From contig CALLGK010000291.1 in NCBI GenBank assembly GCA_938009905.1, positions 1 to 32,066 of the forward strand: DNA of 32,066 nucleotides. The letters are read 5' to 3'. This DNA is from an uncultured Acidimicrobiales bacterium (GTDB lineage: Bacteria > Actinomycetota > Acidimicrobiia > Acidimicrobiales > SZUA-35). A model generated the notes under the pieces. That model saw nothing but the letters and a program-made list of their open reading frames with translations. It had not been told where the DNA came from and made no database searches. Position 1 is the stretch's first letter, and each line of letters begins with the position of its first letter. A program made the position numbers and the translations under genes. Shown piece by piece: positions 1 through 8,392 of this stretch.

Positions 1-47
1 TGCAAAGAAGATCGGCGACTTGGCACGAACCGACCCGATCCGCGACG

Positions 48-3000
48 ATGTCGGCCATCGAGGCGCCTCACGTAAGCGACGCAATTGAGGTGCGGTTGCT
101 CGGCAAGCCCCGCTTTCTGGTTGGCGGACGCGAGCTTCACGGTCGCAGTGCCCGCAGCTCGGCAATCATCGCCCGCCTCGCACTCGACGCTGGCACGGTC
201 GTGGGCCGGGAACAGTTGGCCCACGACGTGTGGAACGGCGAAGTGTTGCGATCGGGGTCAGCAGCACTGCGCACCCAGGTCAGCCGATTGCGTTCAGCAC
301 TGCAAGAGGCCGGAATCGGTCACATTGTCCAAACGGCGCCCGACGGGTACCTGCTCGATATCGATCGCTCGCGCGTCGATGTGTTCAGTGTTGAGGGGTT
401 ACTCGAAGAGGCGTTGCTCGCCGAAGCCGAAGATGAGGATCGAGCCGCTTCGTTGTTTCGCACCGTGTGGGTACAGCTGAACGCCGACCCTCTTTATGGG
501 CTCGAGGAGTTTGATTTCGCTGCGCTTCACATCGCCCGACTGCGATCGCTCACCGAGGTCGCAAGACTTGGCTACGCGAGGGCTCTCATCGCCGTTGATC
601 AGCCAGAGCGAGCGGTCTCGGTATTGAAGTCTGCGGTTGACGATGACGCTCTTGCCGCTGAGCCGGTCGCGGCGATGGTCCTGGCACAGCACCAGGCGGG
701 ACGTTCCCACGACGCCTTGAAGCTGGTTGAGCGCCACCGTCAGGCGATGCTCGGCGTCGGGTTGGTGGTGTCCGAGCAGGTCCGAAGTGCGGAACAGATC
801 GCACTGGGGATCGAGCAAGCGACGTCAGGCAAGGTCAGCGCGTTAATCGGCCGGGTGAGTGAATGTGGCGAGTTGGGCTCTGCTCTCGAAGCCGTTGCCG
901 GCAATGCCTCACGCGGGCAGGTCGTGACCATTGCCGGCGAAGCGGGAGTCGGAAAGACCGAGCTACTCAGGTGGCTCGCGCATGCAGCGGAGCTCTCCGA
1001 GATCGAGGTGTTGCATGGTTCAGGTGATCAACTCGGCAACGACTTCCCGCTGCTTGCCGTGCGCCAAGCCCTGGGGCAACTTCCGGATGTGCGGGCCGTC
1101 CTCGACGAGTCGCTCGAGCGTTCGACCCCTGATGAGTCGAGCAACATCGTTCAGGCCACAAACGACGCGTCGTTGCAATGGCAACGTCTCGCTATCGCCG
1201 AGCGGGTGGTCTCGGCGCTCGAGTCGAGTCTGACCCACCCACGTGTGATTGTCGTCGACGATCTTCACTGGGTCGACTCGACGTCGCAGGCCGTCCTGCG
1301 TGCCATCGGACGGCTCGCGGTTCAGGCGCCGATCTTGCTCGTGCTGGCCGGCCGGCCAGAGGGCGACTGGCAAGGTCAGTTCGCCACGTCTTCGAGCCTG
1401 AATCTCGTTCCAACGGCCCTGGATGCCGATGCTGCCCTATTGCTTGCACAAGACCTGGTTGACGGACCCCTGGGTCCTTCGCTCGCAAACTCCATTGAAC
1501 GTTCTGGCGGCGTCCCTCTTTTGATCGTCGAGCTGATTCGCGGCCTACGAGCAGAGAATCGACTTCGGGTGGGTGACACGATTGAGTTGATTGGCGGCGC
1601 CGCCCCGTCGTCGCTCAAGGAACTCGTTCGACGTCGACTTGCTCCACTACCGGAGGACGTTCGCCGCCTGTGTGAAATGGCGGCCCTTCTTGGCGCGGAG
1701 GCCCGAATTGATGTCATCGGACCACTGCTCGAGGCCTCGCCGCTCGAGATGAACGAACTCGTGAGTTCTGCTGTCGCTGCCGATCTCCTGACCTCCACCC
1801 CGATAGCTCTTGCCTTCCGCCATGATCTCATCCGAGAGGCCGTGACAGATGCTGTTCCTCCCACTGTTCGAGCCTCGCTGCACCGGCAGATGGCGTCGCT
1901 GCACGCCGAACGCGGATCGCCGATCACGGCCGTCGCTGCGCACGCTGCCTTGGCCGCGGCCCTCGAGAACGACGAGCAGTTGGTTGCCTGGCTTCGCGAG
2001 GCCGCTGATGCCACGTCGATGCTCGAGCCGGAAACGTCGCTTCGGCTACTAGACCGAGCACTCGAGATTGGTCCTGCGGACATCGACGTCCGGTACGGCT
2101 TGCTCAGGGCCAAGGTCGAGGCGCTTACCAATTCCGGACATGTGCTTGAGGCGGCGTCACTATTGGATGCCGTGCTCGAAATGGATCCCGATCGGGCGGC
2201 GGACGCACTCCTGAGGCTTGCCGGACTGAAGCTGCTGTCCAACGACACCGTTGGTGCCAAAGGCGTGCTCGAACGAGGGCTCGCCCGCAATCCAAGTGAG
2301 CCGGTCAACTCTCGCTTGCATGCGCTCATGGGGTTGTGCTGCACAATCTTGCTCGACCGTGAGGGCGCAGAACATTGGTCTGGGGAGGCAGAACGGCTGG
2401 GCGTTGCTTGTGGTGATCTCGTGGCGAGGAGCATCGCCGCAGGAATGCTGGGGAGACTCCGGTGTCTCTCGTTCGATCCTGGAGCGCTTGCGGACAACCG
2501 TCGATCGGTGGAGCTGGCCAACGCCGATCCCACAGGACAAGCCCACGGCTACGAGCCGTATTCGTTTCTCGTTATGGCGGCGATCGACCTGGGGCTGCAC
2601 GATGAAGCAGAGCAGTCGATCGCAGCTGGGCGAGCGGTTGCCGACCGTGTGCATACGCCCTGGGTCGAGCCGCTTTTGCAAGCGCTAGAGATGCTGATCT
2701 ACTACCGCCGAGATCAGCGGTCTGAGGTCAAGGCAGTGACGGCAGAGATCCTTGATCGACGAACGTTGGTCGGAGCGGGAATGGTCGACGCGTGGGCCGA
2801 GACGATGCTTGCGTGTTGCGCGCTGCGCGATGGCGACGTCGAGTCGGCCCGGAGCTTGATTGCGGCCGCCAAAGCCGAAGATGCTCCAAACACACTCGGT
2901 GAAGATTTTGGCGTCTGCGTCGATGCACAGCTGCTTGCCATTGACGGTGACGTAGTCGCTGGGTTTGATCACGTCGCAGGCGCATGGGAAATCTGCGATC

Positions 3001-3311
3001 TCATCGGTGCCAAGATCTGGTTTCAAGTGATGGCAAGTACTGCGGTGCGGCTTGGCCTCGCAGTTGGCGAACGAGATCGTGTCGAGACAATGGTTCGCGA
3101 TTGCGAGTGGATCTACCACCAAACGGCAGCGCCGATCCACCTGGCGTTGGCAACGAGAGTTCGAGCCTTGTTCGACAACGACATCGATCAGATGCGTCGG
3201 TCTGTTGAGATGTACCGGGCGACCGACTGGGTTTTGGAGACTGCAGACGCCGAGGCTGAGCTTGCGGCGATGGAAGCTGGTAAGCCGCTGCCGGTGAGCT
3301 TTCTTCCGTAG
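48..3311 (+). CDS. BTAD-domain AAA+/TPR transcriptional regulator
   Basis: This is a large SARP/AfsR-like regulator of 1087 residues. Residues 13-105 look like an OmpR/PhoB-type winged helix (GREQLAHDVW, ALRTQVSRLRSAL, then APDGYLLDI at the wing). Residues 112-257 fit a bacterial transcriptional activation domain made of TPR-like helices. An AAA/STAND-type ATPase follows, with Walker A GEAGVGKT at 297-304 and Walker B VIVVDDLHWVD at 400-410. The rest is TPR-like helical repeats to the C-terminus, and no LuxR-type HTH is visible. Proteins of this build normally bind DNA through the N-terminal domain and use the ATPase and TPR parts to sense a signal; the targets here are unknown. The ATG at 48 has no clear ribosome binding site, and the frame is open to the window edge, so the true start may lie upstream. 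It is a paralogue in architecture of the minus-strand gene at 21143-24670. Confidence 0.88.
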   Translation: MSAIEAPHVSDAIEVRLLGKPRFLVGGRELHGRSARSSAIIARLALDAGTVVGREQLAHDVWNGEVLRSGSAALRTQVSRLRSALQEAGIGHIVQTAPDGYLLDIDRSRVDVFSVEGLLEEALLAEAEDEDRAASLFRTVWVQLNADPLYGLEEFDFAALHIARLRSLTEVARLGYARALIAVDQPERAVSVLKSAVDDDALAAEPVAAMVLAQHQAGRSHDALKLVERHRQAMLGVGLVVSEQVRSAEQIALGIEQATSGKVSALIGRVSECGELGSALEAVAGNASRGQVVTIAGEAGVGKTELLRWLAHAAELSEIEVLHGSGDQLGNDFPLLAVRQALGQLPDVRAVLDESLERSTPDESSNIVQATNDASLQWQRLAIAERVVSALESSLTHPRVIVVDDLHWVDSTSQAVLRAIGRLAVQAPILLVLAGRPEGDWQGQFATSSSLNLVPTALDADAALLLAQDLVDGPLGPSLANSIERSGGVPLLIVELIRGLRAENRLRVGDTIELIGGAAPSSLKELVRRRLAPLPEDVRRLCEMAALLGAEARIDVIGPLLEASPLEMNELVSSAVAADLLTSTPIALAFRHDLIREAVTDAVPPTVRASLHRQMASLHAERGSPITAVAAHAALAAALENDEQLVAWLREAADATSMLEPETSLRLLDRALEIGPADIDVRYGLLRAKVEALTNSGHVLEAASLLDAVLEMDPDRAADALLRLAGLKLLSNDTVGAKGVLERGLARNPSEPVNSRLHALMGLCCTILLDREGAEHWSGEAERLGVACGDLVARSIAAGMLGRLRCLSFDPGALADNRRSVELANADPTGQAHGYEPYSFLVMAAIDLGLHDEAEQSIAAGRAVADRVHTPWVEPLLQALEMLIYYRRDQRSEVKAVTAEILDRRTLVGAGMVDAWAETMLACCALRDGDVESARSLIAAAKAEDAPNTLGEDFGVCVDAQLLAIDGDVVAGFDHVAGAWEICDLIGAKIWFQVMASTAVRLGLAVGERDRVETMVRDCEWIYHQTAAPIHLALATRVRALFDNDIDQMRRSVEMYRATDWVLETADAEAELAAMEAGKPLPVSFLP

Positions 3312-3370
3312 TTCCGGATTTGCCGGGAGTCGTCTGACCGTCACGTGTGCCCAAGATGGCGTGTCGCGGG

Positions 3371-3388
3371 GTGTCACGGTGGTGACGC
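3371..3388. promoter_or_regulatory. Small inverted repeat upstream of the acidic-protein gene
   Basis: GTCAC (3373-3377) and GTGAC (3382-3386) form an inverted repeat around GGTG, with one more G-C pair outside it (3371/3388). It lies about 50 nt upstream of the start at 3436, so it could be an operator or a small leader hairpin. It is short, and chance cannot be excluded. Confidence 0.25.
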
Positions 3389-3421
3389 GCCCCTCCGTTC
3401 ATCGTTGCTCTCCTACAACTC

Positions 3422-3428
3422 AGGAGGG
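3422..3428 (+). promoter_or_regulatory. Strong ribosome binding site deciding the start at 3436
   Basis: AGGAGGG is followed by a 7-nt spacer and ATG at 3436. This is one of the best Shine-Dalgarno matches in the window. It argues that translation begins at 3436 and not at the in-frame GTG at 3361, which has no such site. Confidence 0.85.
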
Positions 3429-3435
3429 CCACACC

Positions 3436-6400
3436 ATGAACAAGAAGGCTGCACAGAAGACGGATGAGGCAGACGAGACTGCACGCGATGAACATCGCGG
3501 CGAGCAGCCTCGCGGAGACAAGAAGGTCGATCCGAATGAACTCGATCGGGGTGTCGGGGTTCCAAACGGATCCGATGACCCAGCGGACGATCGCAATGAT
3601 GATCCGGCCGACCTTCTCGAAGAACATGCGGGTGATGCGGTCAGCCCGCCGAATGGCGGCGCTGTGCCGAGCGACGACGAACTCACTGATCGCTTCGGTG
3701 GCGGAGTAGACGAGGAAGACGTACAAGATCTGCTGACCCCCGACTACGGCGTCGATCAGAGTCTGACTGATGGTCTCGAACAAAATGGTGGGCCGATCCA
3801 CAATTGGGATGACGTCGATGGAGCCCCAGGCGGCGTCGAGCCCAACGTCGAACACAGCGACAGCTCACCCTTGACGGAAGAGGGCTACGCAGAGGGGAGC
3901 GAGAGGCTGACCGATCTCGTCATCAAGCTGGGCGAGCTGGCGCAAGAAGATGGCGAGTGGAGCCAGGAAGAGCGTGAAAGCTTCAATGAAGCGCGCACGG
4001 CCCTCGACAACTTCGAAAAGAAGCACAACCCAGACAACGTGTGGGTTCTGGAACGCGGTGGCGATCAGAAGACCAACCTGCGGGACGACAACAAAACCGG
4101 CGAGGGTTTCGTCGATTTCGCGACGCCGCCTATCAAGGGTGAAGAGATCTACAGGAACTACGCAACCGGCGACCTGAGTGACAAGGAGAATCTGCCGGAT
4201 GGCGCCCACACCGTCGACGGGCGCTCGACCATCGAAGATCAAGAAGGCACTCGGAAGCCCGACCCAGAGTTCTGGAGCAATGTAGGTGATGTGCTGTCTC
4301 GCGATGACAAGGCCGACACCAGTGGTGATGCCTCAACCACTGGTGGGGCTGACCCTTCGGTCGAGCTGGGTAGCTCCGACATGGAGGCCGAAGAAGAGGA
4401 ACGCCGCCGGTTGGAACAGCAAGAGCGCGACGAGGAACGTACGGGCAATCGCGACTCGGGCGGCGACGGCATGCCGTACTACGACCAGGGATACGAGTCC
4501 GCTTCTGAAGCGGGCCGCCGCGGTGCAAACGGTGGCTACGGCAACGACAGCTACTCCGAACAAGACCAGCACAGCGAAACGAGCGAGGACCAAGACGACA
4601 ACAGTCTCGAGCATGACCCCGATGGTGAGCCGACCGGCGAAGAGAACGCGGCGACCGCCGAGTGGCTTCGAGGCCAAGGGCTTGGAGAACTCGTCGACAA
4701 GGTCGACTACGGAACCTCAGGTGCGATCGACCCTGGAACGGGAGAAAGCGATGTCGACGACACCGGTGGGAATGAGATCGACGACGCTGATGGTGTTTCG
4801 AACCCCGGTGGCGCTGACGGCGGTAGTGGACCGAAGGGTGGCGGCAAGAAGCCTGGGCCTGGCCATGCCAACGGGCCAGACTATGGACCTGACGACGACC
4901 GCACCTACGAAGGCGAGACGCGTAACCCAGCAGACGAGGTCGTCGGGGTTTCACACGACACGCTCGATGGCGACTTCACCGACGACGACCCCATGGTGCT
5001 CGACCCCGCTGACCTCCAGCAGGGGCCACCGACGGTTGTTGGCTACGACGACCCTCAACGCGACGATGCATCCGACGAAGCTGACGACGCCAACGATGAG
5101 CCGGTGAAGGGCGACGTTGAGGAACGCACCAAGAGTCGTCCAGAGCAGTTGGAGAACGACGCGGAACACCTTGCTGATGGCGAGGCCGAACTGCAGTCGA
5201 TTGCAGGCAAGGGCGAAGAGTCGCAGGGCTACGACCAAGGAGCGACTGTTTCCAACGGCAAGACGGATCCAGCCGATGCGCGTTCTGGCGATGGCAGCGA
5301 GGACTTCTTGCGTGAGAACGCCGGCGACGAGGCGGGTCAACGACCCATTGGCGATGATGGTCTCGGAGGGGCGACGACGAGTGGCCCTACCGACGATCAG
5401 ATCTCCGAAGAGTTTGGCGAACACCAGTCCGCAGAGACGGGACTTGGTCGTGATCCGGACGCCGATCAGGAACGGGTTGACGAGCTTCTCGACCCGGACG
5501 TTCCGACCTCGGGAGATGGATCGGAATGGGATTCAGGGCTGAAGGGCTTTGAGGACGGGCCGGTCGACACATCTGCCGGGGCGGCCCCCGGTCCATCGAT
5601 GAACGACATCTCATCGGGATCAGGATCGCGGGGACTCGACCGCTGGGAGGCAAACCAAAAGTACGAGCAAAGCGACAAGACACCGGACGACTACCAAGAT
5701 CTGCAATCCGAACATGCGGCGATCGACGAGGAGTACCCGGTACAAACTGCGATCGACGAATCACGCGGCTCAAATCAAGGTGCCCCGGCGATGCCCGATC
5801 CGCCGCCGGCCAAGCCACCGGCGGCAACACCGCCAAGTCCGCAGGATCAAACTGACCTCAACGACTGGATCAGCACGACAGGCGGCGAGATCTTCCACAA
5901 GGGAGAACATGGTGGTCTCGACCGCCCCTTTGACGACCAGACGGCTGCGCCAAACACGACAGACGCGCAAATCATCGACGACCAGAGTCAGCAATCCAAA
6001 GAGACGGTGACCGTTGTGGACGACACAGGCGAGTCATCGGAAGTGCCGGTCAACCATCAGTCGAGCGATGGACTTGGCCGCGTTACCTATGGACATGACG
6101 AAGACGGCCAGTTCTGGGCGATCGACGAGAACAACAACGCGTACCCGATCGACCGAGAGGACATTCCCGACGGGCGCGCGATCAAGGATCTGGACGGAGT
6201 CTTTGTCGAGGACGACACGAATGACTCGTCAACTGACAAAACGGAGTCTGACGAGACGGATAGCGACGAGACCGATAGTGACGAGACAGATACCGACACA
6301 ACGGACAACGACACAACGGACAACGACACGACGCAAGACGGGAGCGAGAAAGAACGTGGCGCTGACGACGCCGGTCAGCCCGATCCAGAGAACTACGAAG

Positions 6401-7503
6401 ACGCCGAGATCGTGCGCGCTCGTGAGCAGCAAGAGGCCATCAGGCGTCGCGTAGGCGACGACGATGACGTCGACGTGTTCGATCGAACGAGCGGTGCCGG
6501 CAACGATGTCGATCCCAACGAACATGACGCAGTCGATGACAGCGGTGGGAATGAGGTCGACAACGCTGATGGTATTTCGAACCCTGGTGGTGCCGATGGT
6601 GGAAGCGGACCGAAGGGTGACGGCAAGAAGCCTGGTCCTGGGCAACGAAACGAACCAGACTACGGACCCGACGGCGACCAAACCTACGAAGGTCGGGAAC
6701 GATCGCCTGGCGAGGAAGTTGTCGGGGTTTCGCACGGGACGCTCGATGGCGACTTCACCGATGACGATGCCATGAGTCTCGACCCAGAGACCATTCACAC
6801 CGGTCCTCCTCAGGTCGTTGAAGACTGGACATCTAGCGATGCTGATCCTCCCCGGGTCGTTGAAGACGGCGATATTGACCCTCACCAGTTTGATGACGCC
6901 GAGGAAACCGATTATGTGGGTGGGGCCGGCAAGACCGAAGGCGTCAAGGTCGATGGTGGTGGCAAGGAAACCAGCACCGCGGAAGCGCCGCTGCCGCCCG
7001 TCAACCCGAAGGTGAAGGAACCCGCTGACGATCCAGCGGAAGGCGTCGACAACGGGGAATTCGTCTGGGTTGATGAGACAACGCCAACAGAGAAGTCAGC
7101 GGTCGACGGAACGCCAAGAGCCGACGATCACCAGGATGTACCGGAGGCAGCAAGGCAACCGGACAAGAACGCTGAGCCGGAGCAGTCAGAGTCAGAGAAG
7201 GCAGAGTCAGAGAAGGCAGCCACGTCCGAAAAGGTCGTGGAAGACAAGGCCATCGATGTTGACTACGGCAAGCCAGCGCCCAAAGAGAGCCCGGATGAAC
7301 TTGGCAAAGGCGACGCCGTTGTTGATGTGGCGGACACCAAGGCCGATGAGCCGTCCGACAAGCTACTCGCCGACATGTCCGCCAAGGCTGACCTCGGCGC
7401 ACCTCCTGATCCGATGGAAGAGCCGGAGACGTTCGTGCAGGTCGTCGAGGTTGCCGACGTCGGGGTGGTCGACGACTCGGTTGAGGAGTTGCTGACGGAC
7501 TGA
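3436..7503 (+). CDS. Giant acidic, cysteine-free low-complexity protein with internal duplication, unknown function
   Basis: I do not recognise this 1355-residue protein. It is dominated by Asp, Glu, Gly, Pro, Ser and Thr, contains no cysteine, and shows neither a signal peptide (it begins MNKKAAQKTDE) nor a membrane segment. It should be strongly acidic and largely disordered. Two 100-residue blocks (from residues 439 and 1032) align without gaps at about 72 per cent identity. Between them is a TDSDET/TDNDT repeat tract near residues 936-969, and near the C-terminus an ESEKAESEKA tract. Possible folded islands are a helical stretch at about residues 150-215 (SERLTDLVIKLGELAQ) and one around residue 895 (GRVTYGHDEDGQFWAID). 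Scattered tryptophans recur in acidic surroundings. It follows a BTAD regulator by 124 nt and ends before a strong hairpin. A scaffold, a cation-binding protein or an unusual secreted protein are all guesses. Confidence 0.8.
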   Translation: MNKKAAQKTDEADETARDEHRGEQPRGDKKVDPNELDRGVGVPNGSDDPADDRNDDPADLLEEHAGDAVSPPNGGAVPSDDELTDRFGGGVDEEDVQDLLTPDYGVDQSLTDGLEQNGGPIHNWDDVDGAPGGVEPNVEHSDSSPLTEEGYAEGSERLTDLVIKLGELAQEDGEWSQEERESFNEARTALDNFEKKHNPDNVWVLERGGDQKTNLRDDNKTGEGFVDFATPPIKGEEIYRNYATGDLSDKENLPDGAHTVDGRSTIEDQEGTRKPDPEFWSNVGDVLSRDDKADTSGDASTTGGADPSVELGSSDMEAEEEERRRLEQQERDEERTGNRDSGGDGMPYYDQGYESASEAGRRGANGGYGNDSYSEQDQHSETSEDQDDNSLEHDPDGEPTGEENAATAEWLRGQGLGELVDKVDYGTSGAIDPGTGESDVDDTGGNEIDDADGVSNPGGADGGSGPKGGGKKPGPGHANGPDYGPDDDRTYEGETRNPADEVVGVSHDTLDGDFTDDDPMVLDPADLQQGPPTVVGYDDPQRDDASDEADDANDEPVKGDVEERTKSRPEQLENDAEHLADGEAELQSIAGKGEESQGYDQGATVSNGKTDPADARSGDGSEDFLRENAGDEAGQRPIGDDGLGGATTSGPTDDQISEEFGEHQSAETGLGRDPDADQERVDELLDPDVPTSGDGSEWDSGLKGFEDGPVDTSAGAAPGPSMNDISSGSGSRGLDRWEANQKYEQSDKTPDDYQDLQSEHAAIDEEYPVQTAIDESRGSNQGAPAMPDPPPAKPPAATPPSPQDQTDLNDWISTTGGEIFHKGEHGGLDRPFDDQTAAPNTTDAQIIDDQSQQSKETVTVVDDTGESSEVPVNHQSSDGLGRVTYGHDEDGQFWAIDENNNAYPIDREDIPDGRAIKDLDGVFVEDDTNDSSTDKTESDETDSDETDSDETDTDTTDNDTTDNDTTQDGSEKERGADDAGQPDPENYEDAEIVRAREQQEAIRRRVGDDDDVDVFDRTSGAGNDVDPNEHDAVDDSGGNEVDNADGISNPGGADGGSGPKGDGKKPGPGQRNEPDYGPDGDQTYEGRERSPGEEVVGVSHGTLDGDFTDDDAMSLDPETIHTGPPQVVEDWTSSDADPPRVVEDGDIDPHQFDDAEETDYVGGAGKTEGVKVDGGGKETSTAEAPLPPVNPKVKEPADDPAEGVDNGEFVWVDETTPTEKSAVDGTPRADDHQDVPEAARQPDKNAEPEQSESEKAESEKAATSEKVVEDKAIDVDYGKPAPKESPDELGKGDAVVDVADTKADEPSDKLLADMSAKADLGAPPDPMEEPETFVQVVEVADVGVVDDSVEELLTD
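4750..5052 (+). repeat. First copy of a 100-residue internal duplication
   Basis: This coding segment begins DVDDTGGNEIDDADG and ends GPPTVVGYDD. It aligns without gaps to 6529-6831. The best conserved parts are SNPGGADGGSGPKG, KKPGPG and TLDGDFTDDD. The DNA copies differ at many third positions, so the duplication is not recent. Confidence 0.9.
6241..6342 (+). repeat. Degenerate Asp/Thr hexapeptide-like repeat tract
   Basis: Inside the acidic protein this tract encodes repeated (S/T)DETD and TDNDT units. The DNA repeats GACGAGAC- and GACAACGACAC-type units imperfectly, so it could change length by slippage. Confidence 0.8.
6529..6831 (+). repeat. Second copy of the 100-residue internal duplication
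   Basis: It begins AVDDSGGNEVDNADG and ends GPPQVVEDWT, and matches 4750-5052 at about 72 of 100 residues by my count. Its last part is followed by a further partial echo, DPPRVVEDGD, at about 6844-6873, so this end seems to have been duplicated again. Confidence 0.9.
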
Positions 7504-7549
7504 ACGCTTCGTCGAACCTGCACTCATCCGGCTGGCTCCATGATCCTTG

Positions 7550-7590
7550 CGGTCGTGGGGCCGGCTGGAGGCCAGCCGAGCGCACGACCG
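7550..7590. terminator. Strong two-part hairpin after the acidic-protein gene
   Basis: Outer arms CGGTCGTG (7550-7557) and CACGACCG (7583-7590) enclose a second perfect stem, CGGCTGG-AGG-CCAGCCG (7562-7578). That makes 8 plus 7 base pairs separated by a symmetric 4-nt internal loop. No T tract follows, so it may act as a factor-assisted terminator or mRNA 3' end for the gene ending at 7503. It lies just before the SURF1 promoter. Confidence 0.6.
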
Positions 7591-7603
7591 GTCACCTGCG
7601 CCG

Positions 7604-7609
7604 TAGCGT
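7604..7609 (+). promoter_or_regulatory. Candidate leaderless -10 element for the SURF1 gene
   Basis: TAGCGT is followed by exactly 6 nt and then the ATG at 7616, where no Shine-Dalgarno sequence is visible. This is the spacing expected if transcription starts on the A of the start codon. Confidence 0.5.
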
Positions 7610-7615
7610 GGTGGC

Positions 7616-8389
7616 ATGAGTGTCGGAGCTTCAGCGGAACGGAACTGGTCGTTCCTGCGCGAGCCGTTCTGGCTGTTCTCTCACGTGTTCGCCGCCAGTG
7701 TGATCGGCCTCTTTCTTTTCTTCTGTTTCGGCTGGCAGCTGCCGAGGCACTTCGACAAGATCGACCAGAACGAGATCATCGAGGCTCGTGCCCTCGGCGA
7801 ATCCATCGACCTGAGCGCTGCGCTCGAGCGCCCGACGGACGAACTCGACTTCACCTATGTGTCGACCGCCGGTGAGTTTGTCGAGCCGTGGCTCATCAAC
7901 GTGGCTAATCGCAGCCAAAGCGGTCAGGCCGGTGACTGGTTGGTCGGGCTGTACGAAAGCAGCGACGGCCAGCTCATTCTGGTGAACCGAGGCTTTATTA
8001 CTCGCGACGGTGAGCCGGCCGATGTCGCCGACGGCGACATCACCGGATGGCTCCGTGAGTCGCGTGTGCGTGAAGGTTTCGGGGCAACCGACAACGGCAC
8101 GAGCGAACGGGTGCCTCGACTCGACGTCGCGGCCATCGAATCTCGCTTCGCTGAGCTGCTCGATACCGAATTTGAGGGGCGCTCGTTAGCCCCGCTCTGG
8201 CTGCAGCTCGAGGGGCCTGGTCCAGCGGGTTCATTCCCAGAGCCGGTGCCTCTTCCGGCCCTGAATAGTGGGCCCCATTTGTCTTACGCCGTGCAGTGGT
8301 TCATCTTCGCCGCGCTGGGCCTGATCGTGTACGGATTGGTCCTGCGAAAACGGGCAGGGGAGCGTTCCCAGGTGTCCACTAGTCTCTAG
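7616..8389 (+). CDS. SURF1 family cytochrome c oxidase assembly protein
   Basis: SURF1 proteins are inner-membrane proteins that help assemble aa3-type cytochrome c oxidase, probably at the haem a insertion step. This 257-residue protein has the family layout: an N-terminal membrane helix at about 17-37 ending in the WQL segment, an extracytoplasmic domain, and a C-terminal helix at about 225-243. Family signatures are LVNRGFI at 122-128, ITGWLRES at 142-149, and GPHLSYAVQWFIFA at 219-232. The gene starts 112 nt after the acidic-protein gene and ends 3 nt before the next start, so it may be transcribed with the wHTH-dapA-rnj group. No oxidase or haem-synthesis gene is in the window. The assignment is firm at family level. 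Confidence 0.92.
   Translation: MSVGASAERNWSFLREPFWLFSHVFAASVIGLFLFFCFGWQLPRHFDKIDQNEIIEARALGESIDLSAALERPTDELDFTYVSTAGEFVEPWLINVANRSQSGQAGDWLVGLYESSDGQLILVNRGFITRDGEPADVADGDITGWLRESRVREGFGATDNGTSERVPRLDVAAIESRFAELLDTEFEGRSLAPLWLQLEGPGPAGSFPEPVPLPALNSGPHLSYAVQWFIFAALGLIVYGLVLRKRAGERSQVSTSL
8380..8385 (+). promoter_or_regulatory. Candidate leaderless -10 element for the winged-helix gene
   Basis: TAGTCT lies 7 nt before the GTG at 8393, inside the last codons of the SURF1 gene. The downstream gene has no evident Shine-Dalgarno sequence, so an internal leaderless start is plausible alongside read-through from the SURF1 gene. Confidence 0.4.
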
Positions 8390-8392
8390 CCC

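Noticed and set aside
1376-2533. 385-codon open frame antisense to the first BTAD gene
   Set aside because: It is Ser/Arg-rich low-complexity translation typical of antisense frames in high-GC DNA, with no ribosome binding site or motif.
3361-3435. In-frame GTG at 3361 as the start of the acidic protein
   Set aside because: It would add 25 residues of different composition, including the only cysteine. The ATG at 3436 has AGGAGGG at ideal spacing.
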